DNA of 29,485 nt from Perkinsus chesapeaki (Eukaryota > Perkinsozoa > Perkinsida > Perkinsidae). The notes under the pieces were generated by a model. That model searched no databases, was not told the DNA's origin, and saw only the letters and a list, made by a program, of their open reading frames with translations. Location of the stretch: NCBI GenBank assembly GCA_013115145.1, contig JAAPAO010000188.1:20352-49836 (forward strand). Direction: 5' to 3'. Below, in pieces: positions 9,579-19,911 of this stretch (the stretch's first letter is position 1; each line of letters opens with the position of its first letter). The translations under genes and the position numbers were made by a program.

Positions 9579-10447
9579 GGTTTCTATAGACTTATTGTAT
9601 CTTACACTAGATTATGTGACCCTTTTCGCTGCTAATAGCAGCTTGTGAGAGCTTTCGCGGCCCTCTTCAGAGTTATTTCGGGAAGCTTATCAAGTCTTTG
9701 ACACGTGCAATGTCTACTCGTACTTGGTTTACCAAAGTCAATGTTGGGTTGAAGATTTAGTGTTTATAAAGCCATACCCGACGGACTCTCATTGTCTGAA
9801 CTCAAGGCACGACAGTGGGAGCAGTAGACACGCATAATGCACACCCGGTGAATCGCAAACTAACTAGTGTACACCTTTTCAACGCCTATTTCGACAATAG
9901 TAACTTCTATTTCGACAGGCGAGCGAAATTTATGTTAAGATTCTCGTTTAGTAATTTCAATGTACCATGGGAGGTGCTTCACTAACTTCAATTTCGCTAC
10001 ACTTGTCTAGGAAATACAATTTCGCAACTTTAGTGAAAACAATTTCGCATGTAGGAAATTCAATTTCGACGCATACTCCCAAACTCGATCTCTCATCACA
10101 TCATACATCATATCTCACATCTCACATCTCTGATCGATTCTTGAGCACCTATTGACATTCCTTACGAATCTAACGTTCAAGTGCGCTCCAGGGATCTTAA
10201 GCTTGAGAAGGAATGTGCCAACCGGAACATGAACTTTGAGAGAATTTCGGGCCCCCATTCAGTTCATCACTGTTGGCAAGGAGTTTGGCAGCCTAACTCC
10301 CTCTCTGGAGCCTCTTGCGGTATAGTTAGTTGATAACTAATAGTTATTATCAATACCACTCATTGCTTCAACTCAGCTTAGTTGTTTCTCTACCCTCAAA
10401 AACCACGAACTGCTAGGAACAATTTGTGCTCAGTATTACTCTCTCAA
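9579..10447. other. intergenic region with dispersed AATTTCG motifs
   Basis: No coding exon is supported. Between about 9885 and 10080 the heptamer (A/T)ATTTCG followed by A or C occurs about six times at irregular spacing. A CATCACATC/CTCACATCT-type simple repeat follows at about 10095-10135. The region just before 10448 holds the 5' untranslated part of the next gene; an in-frame extension upstream of the ATG exists but has no ATG. Confidence 0.5.
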
Positions 10448-12961
10448 ATGGACACTGACAAAGTTACGCTAAGTTCGGAGCAACCTTGCCTTCGCGATGC
10501 CGAGGCTGTGCCAAGTTCACTGAACCAGAACACAAACGATTGTCCCGATAATTCGGCTGACTTCAACGAGTTGGTCGAAGAAATCGACGGGCTGATCAGA
10601 GAACGACAGATGAAGTTCCTAGGCGATAAAGCAATGAACGCGTCAGGGAAGAATGCAGGCATCGATCTTAACGACCTGAAATTCCCAGACCAAGTGGAAG
10701 TCTACTTGGCACCGGATGTTTATAACTATTTCCGCATCCGCATTCCTACATCTGCAACTTGTTCACAGTTCGGCTACGGCTTGAGGTTGAGGGTGGGAAT
10801 ACGGTGCCATGCAAAAGATACTCGGGTTTGGGCCTATGGGAGCCACATAAGCTATAAACCCTCCGCGAAGAACAACTGCTGTTCCATAGAAGATAAAGAG
10901 CTCGGTGTGCTGACTTGGGTAGAGTCCAATAGTAACATCAGTGAAGCCGATGAAGATGAGACAACTTTCACAGTAGCTGTTACTCTGAAGAGACGCGAAT
11001 CTCCAAACGAGAAAGAGTTCGGCAATGAAAACCGGCGAAAAGTAGTTCTCATCACGCAGGCCGATAAGATCCATTTGGGACTGGAGTGGCGGAGCAGTCG
11101 AATCACGCATGGAACCGAGCTAGTTAAAGACAAGGAGGCAAGGTGGAAGCGCGGTCCCAAAATATTTGCCCAGAGCAGGTCGAGGAACGCGTCGCGAGGA
11201 TTGTAGCTGCCAAGAAGGAGCGGCAACGGAAGGCCAGTCGAGCCAGTGGCGATAAAGTGAAAGAGAACGCTAAAAGGTGTTCGGCCCAAGATCCGATTGC
11301 ACGATGGATGGCGCAATGCGAACGAACCATTAGAAGGGAAATGAGGTGAATTCGTTACGTAGGGCTGAGATGTATAATCTCTCGGAAATCTCGGCTTACG
11401 TTTCGGTTCGAGTGATATGATGCCTGGCATTATGTTCAGTCATTCTGTTTGGCTTGTATCATACTGAGTGCAGGTGTAGGAGTAAGAGTGGGTTAGGACT
11501 CCTATCTCCTAAATCAGGGGATAGCAGCCTCCTTGCATTTAGACATTACACGACCGCCGAGAGACGCAAACTCCTACTGAAGAGTAAAGAGGATGAAAGA
11601 AACCAACGATTAGAACGAAAGGCTGCTCGACATCCTGGCATAGCAGAAATAGGTGGGCTCTCGTCGTGACGGAAGCGACACCGCGAATGTTGATAGAGTA
11701 GGGCGGCCTCTTTTAGTAGCAAGCGCCTCGACAGGTATGGATCAGTTGCTGAAAGCCAGGCGGCCTCTCACACAAAACTCTTATGACAAAGTGACCCTGA
11801 AATTCACTGCGGTACACAAGGCGTTAATGACTTTGTATGCGATCGTGGGCATGGTCGAAATGCATGCTCTATTAAAACGTGAAAATAAAAGGAAAAAACA
11901 GGAGGCTATACGAGAGTGCGCCGCAAAGAAGATCCAGGCATCATATAGACGATTGGTACATGACAGGAGAGTTGAAGCGCTGCGGACCAACGTAGTGCGG
12001 CTCAAAGTAGCTGTTAGAGCATTTGCGAGGATCGGGCGGCTTAAGGATGAGATTGAACATGCCAAACGTTTGAGAACATTTTTAATCGGAAGTCTGGCAA
12101 AGGACGGTGACACGGGGCCTGAGCGAAGGGAGATCAGGAAGGCGATTCGGATGTACTTGTCGAAAGTAAGGCGCAGAAAACAAGAACGTCGACCCATATA
12201 TTTCCGATCAAATATTTACGGTACATGTGAGCCAGGCGTAGAGGATCATAGTGTTATCTGGAAAGGAATCGAGAAAAGTCTATCAGGAATTTTCTTGGAG
12301 TAGAAGGCTTTCACCTTCTGTATGTCCCCAACAGTTGTGGCAATTTCATGATAGTACACCCTATTATAGTAGATTTCGTACTTCATTGGTATAGGAATCT
12401 TCATTTTAGCTGTGGGAGCCTTCCTGTAGCCCTCGTATTCTAGAACAAAGCGCACCCTTCAGATCAAACTAGTACAGAGGCGATGGCGTGCAACGTTGCA
12501 GACACGAAAAGCAAGAGTAGAGATTCTACGATGGAGGGTGGAACGGATGGCTGCAAAGGGAACTGAGAATCAGGAAAAGTCACTTCAGGTGGGGAAATAT
12601 ATTACACACGTCATGCTTATTAGTATCAGATCGCTCCACAAGGCCGAAGAAGGGTGTCATCGTCAATGTTCGAATCTGTTATCGACATCCCTGTTGTGAG
12701 GAGAACGATCAGGGTAGACGTCATGGAAGGGTAAGTATTGAGGATGCTTTGCTGCGATCACTTGCGGTCTCTGATTGACGAGGAAGGTGCCGCGGCAACT
12801 GGAGTAAAATTTACTCAGTAAATCACCATAGCGGTATCCGTGTACGTAATGCTCCATTAGACTAACTTAGTGGGCAGCAGCAAGTCATGATTGAGTTACC
12901 AACTAATCTGGATTTTATACAACTTCTATGCTTCAACAAAACCTTGCTCAACACCCTGTAA
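10448..12961 (+). CDS. IQ-motif protein of unknown function, about 7 exons
   Basis: Proposed exons are 10448-11122, 11179-11345, 11474-11652, 11717-12237, 12463-12588, 12630-12730 and 12871-12961 (about 619 residues). Phases agree throughout; introns are 41-225 nt. The first exon encodes an acidic N-terminus and a possible beta-rich domain (PDQVEVYLAPDVYNYFRIRI onward). The rest is basic and helical, with an IQ-like motif KKIQASYRRLVHDRR in exon 4 and a second, LVQRRWRATLQTRK, in exon 5. IQ motifs bind calmodulin or related EF-hand proteins, so a cytoskeletal or Ca2+-responsive role is likely but inferred. If exon 4 is not spliced at 12238 it ends at a stop at 12301. Exon 7 could also splice on at 12957 (GTAAAG) into the next gene, making one larger protein. 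Confidence 0.65.
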
Positions 12962-13091
12962 AGACTTTTGTATAAGACGAATCTTTATAGACCCCCGATC
13001 ACGTCATCCGCGCTCCGGCAATTTGAGACTGCCATTCTCTTAGCCTTCCGACGTCATTTTGTGGGAGTCTGGTCAACGAAGCCTATCTGTT

Positions 13092-14913
13092 ATGAACACG
13101 CTTCGCCAACAGTCTCATTTTTTGCCGATCTTCGTGTCAATTTTTCGGCAATCTCTGTGGCGCTTCCAGATCTCAATATCGGATCAATGTACGGAGCCAC
13201 GGGCTGAGGTCCATAGAATTAATGCCCACTAAGTTCCTTAGGGCACATCCCTCTCGGAGCATCAAGGAAATAATAGAGTCGTCACCTTTGCTAATAACGC
13301 GGTATGTACTCTACAAATACGTGGTAGCTCTACAGAAGATGGAAATAAAGGATGCACGATCGTCGATGAGGTAACGAGTAGTGATATGCCACATGACGTG
13401 AATCAGCGATTCAGAATCGACATATGCTTTTAGGCGCCGAATGATGTCTCAAAGGGGCCACGAAATGGACTGGACAGTTGCAGGCAAGTGTGCTATGTTT
13501 TAGCGTAGAGAGTCTACATGCTGGGGGGCGGGGCTCGTTCTCTCTGGCGGCCACGCAGAGACTGAAAGAGTGGTTAGTACGGAAGGCTGTGTATGAAGGT
13601 CACAGTGAAACTCGTCTCTCGGTATGGCATATATCGAAGCTCAATCTAAACGGAACTCGTGCATCCATTGAGCAGCCTGTTCATCCTCGCTGTTCGTCCC
13701 CATTCCTCCGGGTGTTTCAAAGAGTTATCCCGAGCACGGTGGCGTCTATCACCCAATCTACTTGCACTATATAGTCTATGTCACCCGGGCGTCACTAACG
13801 CGATAAACCTACCTACACTGGACGTTGAGTCTTACATGCTCCCTGTAAAGATATGCTTTCCGTATAGGTGCTCCATTTGATATAACCACCTCACCCTCTG
13901 AAATTGTTAATTACGACTCTGCCAGTGATGTTCGAAGCGAAGTAAGAAAGTACCACGATGCGTTGAATGAGTCCAGCACACCACGCAAATGGTGCAATAA
14001 TCCTCGACACGGTCGGGCTGTCGTTATGCCATATCACTTATACCGCTAAAGCCGGGAAAATTGCCGGTCCCTAGTTTCGACCCGGAGCTTCAAGGTATAG
14101 CTCGACACCTAAAGGTTTCTTCTACATAGTTGAAAGCCGTAGCTTACATCATTTCATCCGAATGATATTGTCTCGATAAACTTTAATAAGATTCCCCTCA
14201 GGCATGGATGAAGTTCCTACGCGGCGAACAAGACTTTTCGGATACCCTTGTTTCACTCCTTACCTTCTACAAAAATGGAAAATTATCTAGTAAGTTCCAC
14301 AAGCACAAGTGAGCAGCTCTCACAGTCCGTGAGCAATTATGAGGGTGGAGGCTATCGCCCGGAGGTTCCTTTTAGATGCTCATGAAGGCCACTGCCTCGC
14401 GAATATCCTTCGAGTTGACGACTCGGAGCTAAAATGGCTAATGGAGCTTCAGGATTTCGCCATGCAGTCCCGGACATTCAAGGTCGGATGGTGTGTGCAA
14501 TAAATCTACGCCCAACAGTATGACTTGAAGTTCGCTCGCTGAGCCTGCTTAACTCGACCATGACGTTTTTATGACGCTCGACCCAGTCATTGTCTAGCTG
14601 CTCAATATCTCAGGATATGACTCATCGTTATATCTACACTTGCCGGAAAGTTGTACTGAAATGGAGGAGTATGGCTCGCTCCCGACAGAGAGTACCGAAC
14701 CAAAACCGTCAACGAGCAACTAGAACTGCAGAATTGAGAATGAAGGTCTTCCATAGCACTTTATTGTAGTGTTCACTTCCGTGTTGTGTAATACTCAATT
14801 TTAAGGTGAGTCGGGACACCCTGGAACGCGTGACTACCCAGCAACGAGCGATACAGGAACAGCAGAAGTTTGGCCAAAAAGAAGGAACGTTCTTCGTGTT
14901 TCATTTCGGTTGA
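13092..14913 (+). CDS. multi-exon protein of unknown function, helical, coiled tail
   Basis: Supported exons are 13092-13208, 13234-13370, 13504-13621, an exon of about 13867-14019, 14052-14114, 14202-14289, 14334-14482, 14614-14745 and 14806-14913 (stop TGA). The joins at 14289/14334 (44-nt intron), 14482/14614 and 14745/14806 keep frame and read as protein, for example FLLDAHEGHCLANILRVDD. The stretch 13622-13866 has protein-like pieces in more than one frame and is not resolved. The product is helical and charged, with a basic WRSMARSRQR segment and a Gln-rich coiled tail (TTQQRAIQEQQKFGQK). No family is recognised. It may be the C-terminal half of the IQ-motif gene upstream, since the gap is 130 bp and the style similar. 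Confidence 0.5.
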
Positions 14914-15233
14914 ATAACACTTGTGATCCCTGTTCTGCTACTCAGCAGACCTACTAGGCCAGTAGCACTAAGTGACGCTAGCTCAACTGCATAGTGTCAG
15001 CTCATCGTCAGCTCAGCCTCGCGCCCTCGTATCCACAAGGGGTCCTAAATTGTATGCCTTGTACTGTCACAGTACTACTGTGTGACTACAACTCAGTTGA
15101 TAAATTAGTGGAAAATATCTGAAGCGACCTGTGACAAAAGTAATAATAGTTGATGATAGTTGCTGTATCATACAGCCTGTATGTGATAAGGTAACTAATA
15201 GAGGTGAGAAATGCCGCAATGGCTGAAACATCT
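14914..15233. other. convergent 3' flank with small hairpins
   Basis: This is the gap between two convergent genes. It holds a perfect 7-bp stem with a 1-nt loop, GTACTGTCACAGTAC (15061-15075), and an imperfect palindrome around 15167-15188 (TATCATACAG...CTGTATGTGATA). Nothing in it looks coding. The hairpins could mark transcript ends. Confidence 0.5.
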
Positions 15234-15975
15234 TTACACAGGACAAGTCGGTACATGATTGCAAACTTCTTTTTTTGCAAGGTGGTATTGTTCCCCATTC
15301 CCCAATGATAGGATCATATAAGGTTCCTTCCAGTCTTCACGGTGAGTAATGGTCCAAGGGGCGTACATATATGGGAATTTATCCTTGCTCCAACCGTCGG
15401 CCACGATAGTCTTGTCGCTCGCGAGCGTCGCGTTACAGAAGGAAACCTTGAAGACTTCGACCGTTCTCGGGCCAGTACGAAGATAAGAGAGCATACGGGC
15501 ATCAAATTGGCCATCACTGTACATTGTCACATGAACTCGAAAACCGATATCATCATTTGAGTAACAATATAATACGCTCCGGAGGAACGGCTTCGGGGAA
15601 CGAAGCGCGCAGGGGAGGATGGGAGCCCAGTACCTCTGTGAAAACGTGTGGCTTCTGAGGGTGATGCTGAAGAAGTACGGCATCCTTCTTCTTTGTTTTA
15701 TACGTGAGATTGAAACCTGGATCGATGTAGGGGAAGTAGTTGATGAAGTCAGAGCGGTTCATGATAATGTCGAGACCATGGGTCTTGTATTCGGCGAATG
15801 GTAGCGAATAGAACATGTTTTTGGTCCGGAGCACTAGCTTCAAAGTGTCGGGGTGATAGTCGAAGGTCATGGCCGAATGTATCTCTCCATCATAGGCGTA
15901 GAGGTACTGCTTGCGCTGCTTCTCGATCTCCTGGCCAGCGGCGAGGACCAGCAAAAGAGTGCACGATGACAACAT
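15234..15975 (-). CDS. secreted protein, NLTY family, two exons
   Basis: Exon 1 is 15975-15634 and exon 2 is 15590-15234, separated by a 43-nt intron (donor GTACTG, acceptor CCGAAG; phase 0). The 232-residue product starts MLSSCTLLLVLAAGQEI, a typical signal peptide. The frame is open upstream to 16089 but has no further ATG; an acceptor TTATCACAG near 16064 could be the trans-splice or exon boundary. The middle block NLTYKTKKKDAVLLQHHP matches NLTYVKAKDEVLLNYPK of the gene at 24793, so they are diverged paralogues with a shared N-glycosylation sequon. Four or five Cys suggest disulfides. Function is unknown; a secreted or surface role follows only from the signal peptide. Confidence 0.7.
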
Positions 15976-16252
15976 TACCACAAGTGTTATTAAAGCCTGC
16001 TTTGGAGTGTTAGCTTTGGAGGGATCCTTACTCAGCCTGAGTTCGCGTACCGCGTCGCCTTCTTCCTGTGATAACCACACAATGAGCAATGTCCATATTC
16101 ACTCATCTGTCGTGAACCTATTGTTGTATGTTTCAAGCTTATAAGAAATTGTCATGAAGCTGCACTAAGCATTTGTGTGGTTGTTTAATGGCTGCTAAGT
16201 TGTTTCTGATAATCTGATCCTTCTTTTAACACAACCTTGAAGCTTCACGCAC

Positions 16253-16441
16253 ATGCTCACCCTGCACGTCCGACATGAGCTGTGCCACCGTGTGGCAAGG
16301 CGTACGCGAGTCGATGTGCACTTGTACATTAACTCGGTTCCGGCGAACAAGCCCGTAAAGAGTCTGCCTTATGGGCATGCACATCCGCTTGCGTTTATAG
16401 GCTTTGTGTTATTCTATTTTCACGAGAAACGAACAACTTAA
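16253..16441 (+). CDS. possible small tail-anchored protein (62 aa)
   Basis: The ATG frame is basic in its first half (VRHELCHRVARRTRVDVHLY) and ends in a hydrophobic segment PLAFIGFVLFYF followed by HEKRTT, the layout of a tail-anchored membrane protein. A pyrimidine-rich stretch lies about 20-35 nt upstream. No homologue is recognised, and an ORF of this size can arise by chance. Confidence 0.28.
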   Translation: MLTLHVRHELCHRVARRTRVDVHLYINSVPANKPVKSLPYGHAHPLAFIGFVLFYFHEKRTT

Positions 16442-16633
16442 GGCTCACGCACTGCGTCGCATGATACGTATCCCTTAAAGGTTCAGAGCCGAGCTCTTCG
16501 TCGGCGCGAGATATTCTTAGCAATCGCAGCTTAAAATGCACGCAAAGACTCCCACTTTGTAAGAAAGAATATTAAGGAGGTTCATTAAGGCTACGCCAGG
16601 TACGTCGGTCAGAAACATCCACTACTAAATGAC

Positions 16634-16846
16634 ATGGGATTCTCAACTGAGAATAGCCCCAGCCAGGCGGACTATGCTTGGTGGACTAACCTAACAGAAC
16701 CAGTCACCAGCGTTTCGCTGGCAACTTACGTTTTTGAAGCTGTGACTGCTAAAGATATGTTGCGCAGCGTATACAGTACTGAAGCTCCGAATTCAAAGAA
16801 AGGCTCTCTGGGGTTCGAACCCGCGCCGAAAATATCACATGGATAA
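16634..16846 (+). CDS. possible small protein (70 aa), unknown
   Basis: The ATG frame encodes a mildly acidic protein starting MGFSTENSPSQADYAWW. Near its 3' end the DNA contains GGTTCGAACCC, a perfect Pol III B-box-like sequence, read as GFEP. No cloverleaf could be drawn around it. Nothing else supports or denies coding; it may be an isolated exon. Confidence 0.22.
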   Translation: MGFSTENSPSQADYAWWTNLTEPVTSVSLATYVFEAVTAKDMLRSVYSTEAPNSKKGSLGFEPAPKISHG

Positions 16847-17567
16847 TGAGATTTTGGTTTATCGCTCTCCTCGTTTCACTAAAACGCCTCTTAAGTTCAA
16901 GCAAAAGAATCAACCCGGTGAGTCACCGGCGGTGACCCTCGACTACCAGTAACTGACATTTTCTTTCACAATTTCCTAACCATCAGTTACTCGTTGTTCT
17001 CGAAGCGGTCCTCGTTGTACCATAATTTGACAATAGTATTAATCGCCTCTCTCAACACTAATCCCTATTAAACTGACAAATGTGTCCATAATCTGGACAT
17101 GTGTTAACCATCACAAACTTAACAGATCAAGTGAGGCTCGAATTTACACTCAATCATAACATTATCATCGATATTCAGTTATTTACATATAACGATCTTG
17201 ATTGAATTCATATCAATACTCGGCGGTCTCAATCTTCTAAGTCCTCCGAATGATTCTGTAGCCTTGGTGTTCTCTGTGGTATCTATTTTATAATGTGCAT
17301 TATGTCCCTCTGTGGGGCAACTTCGGAAGTCTCTTGCCGGTCTTCCGACTCTCTTCGCTTAGGACGCAATGTGGCTGACCACTTGCATTTTGCTATCGAC
17401 GCTTTGCTGTGCTATGCTACGCTTTGCTATTTTGCTATGGGCGAGCTAGTTCTGCTCGATATCGACGCTCTTCCATAGGAGGTTGTATCTGCGCTTCAAA
17501 GATCGTACCCCTCAGTAATGGTTCAATCGACCTGGTTAAGTATCTTTACACTCAGTTGTCGTTACTA
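16847..17567. other. intergenic region upstream of the methylthiotransferase
   Basis: No gene is recognised. At 17395-17440 there is a short degenerate run of GCTTTGCTAT/GCTATGCT units. The frame of the downstream gene is open from 17409 but contains no ATG before 17568, so 17409-17567 is taken as 5' untranslated sequence. Confidence 0.5.
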
Positions 17568-19202
17568 ATGAGCTCTGATTCCTCCCCTTCAACAGCTTTG
17601 AAGGTCGCAGCTGCCGGTGGGGCACTTTTGGCCACCTCGGCGTATCTTTACTATGTTTGGTCAACTCGACCTCTCCCGGAAGATGCCTCTTGCGGGTGTT
17701 GTTCGAACGAAGATGATCAGGAATCTTGCGGGTGCGGTGGAGAATCTTTTACAACTACTACTGGTATGCCGGAGCTTGAAGATTTGGATCTGTCGGCGGA
17801 CTTGACGCCTGTAGCGAGCCGAAGGTCAACGAGGACTGCCGAGGTTGCTCGCAAGCGACCTCAAAGGGAATCTTTAGAGAGAGACGAAAATCTTCCGGGT
17901 GCGGGTCAAAAGATATTCTTCAAAACTTTCGGGTGCAGCCACAACACCAGCGACTCGGAATATATGATGGGTCTCTTGTCGAGCTATGGATACGATTTTA
18001 CAAAGCAAATGTCGGAGGCGAACGTCGCGGTTTTAAATTCTTGCACCGTGAAGAATCCCAGTGAAGATGCTTTGGTCACCCTGGTGAGAGCGGCGGAGAA
18101 GGCAGGTGTGCCTTCGGTTGTGTGCGGATGTGTCCCGCAGGCTGATAAGAGGAATAAGGCACTGCAGAAATCGAGTTTGGTGGGAACAAGTCAGATTGAT
18201 AGGATTGTGGAAGTGGTTGAGGAGACGTTAAAGGGGAATCGAGTGACATTGTTGCATAGTAAGAAATTGCCAGAGCTCCGGGAGCTTCCGAAGATTCGGC
18301 GCAATCCGCTGGTCGAGATTGTCCCGGTCAACACGGGATGTCTGGGAAAATGCTCATATTGCAAAACTAAGTACGCCAGGGGGTCCTTGGGGTCCTATAG
18401 TAGGCAAGATATAGTTGCACGCGTGCGCATGGCTCTGTCGGAGGGGGTGCAGCAAATCTGGCTCACATCAGAGGATTTAGGGGCGTACGGATTGGATATC
18501 AATACGAACATCGCGGAGCTGCTGAAGGAGATCGTGGTCGAGCTGGAAAAGTATCCTGAGTCGATGATGAGGTTGGGCATGACGAACCCGCCTTATATTT
18601 TGGAACACGCTGAGGAGGTAGCTAAGATTCTTGCGCACCCGCAAGTTTTTGAGTTCATCCATATCCCAATTCAATCCGGCAGCAATGACGTGCTGAGGCA
18701 TATGATTCGGGAATACACCGTCGAGGACTTCGATCGGCTTGTGGGTATCTTACGGGCTCGAGTGCCGAACTTGACGGTGGCGACGGACATCATTTGTGGA
18801 TTCCCGACTGAGTCGGAGGAGAATCATAAGGAGACGTTGGACTTGATAGAACGTCACAAATTCCCGGTAATTAATATAAGTCAGTTCTACGCGAGACCGG
18901 GGACGTCGGCCGCCAGAATTCGACCGAGAATCCCAGGGAAGATCATCAAGGCTCGCAGCACTGAGGTGACGAATCTTTTCATGTCTTACTCTTTAAATGA
19001 CAGCCTTTATCGAGTCGGGGAGATCCTGGATATCTGGTTTGATGAGTTGGACAGCAGAAGGGGACAGACAATTGGGCACACAAAGAGGTATACTAAGGCG
19101 ATAGTGATTGGAGAAGAGAGCGGTATGATCGGGAAGCGGAGGAGAGCTCGAGTGGTTGACAACAGCTCCAAATGGCACATTGTAGTATCTGTAGTTCACT
19201 GA
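17568..19202 (+). CDS. CDKAL1-type tRNA threonylcarbamoyladenosine methylthiotransferase
   Basis: The frame of 544 residues is intronless. Enzymes of this radical-SAM family convert t6A37 of ANN-decoding tRNAs to ms2t6A. The N-terminal UPF0004 domain shows the three cluster-binding Cys: KTFGCSHNTSDSE (C123), NSCTVKNPSED (C159) and VVCGCVPQ (C188). The radical-SAM motif CX3CX2C is GCLGKCSYC (C258, C262, C265). Downstream family blocks such as IPIQSGSNDVLRHM and the C-terminal TRAM domain (about residues 480-544) are present. Animal CDKAL1 has a C-terminal membrane tail; here the C-terminus is soluble, and instead residues 10-31 form a hydrophobic anchor followed by a Cys-rich segment (CGCC-x8-CGCGG, residues 42-58). 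ATG 17568 is the first in frame. The family call is firm; the localisation is inferred. Confidence 0.93.
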   Translation: MSSDSSPSTALKVAAAGGALLATSAYLYYVWSTRPLPEDASCGCCSNEDDQESCGCGGESFTTTTGMPELEDLDLSADLTPVASRRSTRTAEVARKRPQRESLERDENLPGAGQKIFFKTFGCSHNTSDSEYMMGLLSSYGYDFTKQMSEANVAVLNSCTVKNPSEDALVTLVRAAEKAGVPSVVCGCVPQADKRNKALQKSSLVGTSQIDRIVEVVEETLKGNRVTLLHSKKLPELRELPKIRRNPLVEIVPVNTGCLGKCSYCKTKYARGSLGSYSRQDIVARVRMALSEGVQQIWLTSEDLGAYGLDINTNIAELLKEIVVELEKYPESMMRLGMTNPPYILEHAEEVAKILAHPQVFEFIHIPIQSGSNDVLRHMIREYTVEDFDRLVGILRARVPNLTVATDIICGFPTESEENHKETLDLIERHKFPVINISQFYARPGTSAARIRPRIPGKIIKARSTEVTNLFMSYSLNDSLYRVGEILDIWFDELDSRRGQTIGHTKRYTKAIVIGEESGMIGKRRRARVVDNSSKWHIVVSVVH

Positions 19203-19911
19203 AACGTATTGGAGGTATTTTCCGAATGATAAGGTTTTAGTTGCATTCTAGAGGGAGGGCTTCATTCGGGGAGCTGGTGGTCTGGAAATTAATTAGATTT
19301 AGGGAAGTATATTTTGGTAACCTCATAGGGATTGCCAAGAGTTCGTAAAGGATCGGCAGGAGTTGGGCATGTATTCCATGTCTACTCTTGCTCTTATATC
19401 CTCTTATCTGGAAACGCATCTGTGAGGTTGGCGCTTGAATAGTTATTCAGATCATTGTAGGCTATTGCGGAAGTTCACGGTGAGCCCATTTCGAGCTCAC
19501 CAATGGGGTAAGTATCAGGCATAAATCCGTCGTCCACTTGTGGGAGCTCGAAGCTGGGGGTGCAGTTTATGTTGCTGGATTCCTCATAACGATAATTTAT
19601 ATTGAGCTGAGTGTCGCAATTCAAAAGATTGAGTGAAGGCCTGAATTCTCTTTGTAGCGTCCATGTTGCCTCAGTTTCATTATTATGATTTCTAAGCTCA
19701 CATCGTCGACGAGACTGTCATATGGGGGAGTGATGCGATTGAGGTACTAGTGGAGATTGAACGGGGAAATGTCCGCAAAATTCCTGGAAAAATTATTGGA
19801 AAATTTTTAGGTTTTTTGAAAACAAACTTCATGAAATAAGGCGGAGGAGGTAGTTGCTGAGCGAATAGTGGAAGATATTTTCTGGGAAATTTTCGGAAAT
19901 TTCTGGCTCAA
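19203..19911. other. intergenic region with hairpin and A/T-rich degenerate repeats
   Basis: This is the 3' flank of the methylthiotransferase and the 5' flank of the next gene. A perfect 6-bp inverted repeat, GTGAGC...GCTCAC, lies at about 19480-19500. From 19780 on, degenerate GGAAATTTT/AAATTTTCGG units recur and reappear in intron 2 of the next gene (about 20310-20345). No coding exon is supported. Confidence 0.4.

Noticed and set aside
10852-11430. 192-codon minus-strand frame opposite the IQ-motif gene
   Set aside because: It is the antisense shadow of strongly coding plus-strand exons, with low-complexity Ser/Leu-rich translation.
12246-12455. minus-strand frame with a protein-like translation (KYEIYYNRVYYHEIA)
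   Set aside because: It lies opposite a proposed intron of the IQ-motif gene; no start context, splice partner or family support was found.
16812-16822. tRNA B box GGTTCGAACCC near 16.8 kb
   Set aside because: No matching acceptor stem or correctly spaced A box; it lies within a small open frame and may be chance.
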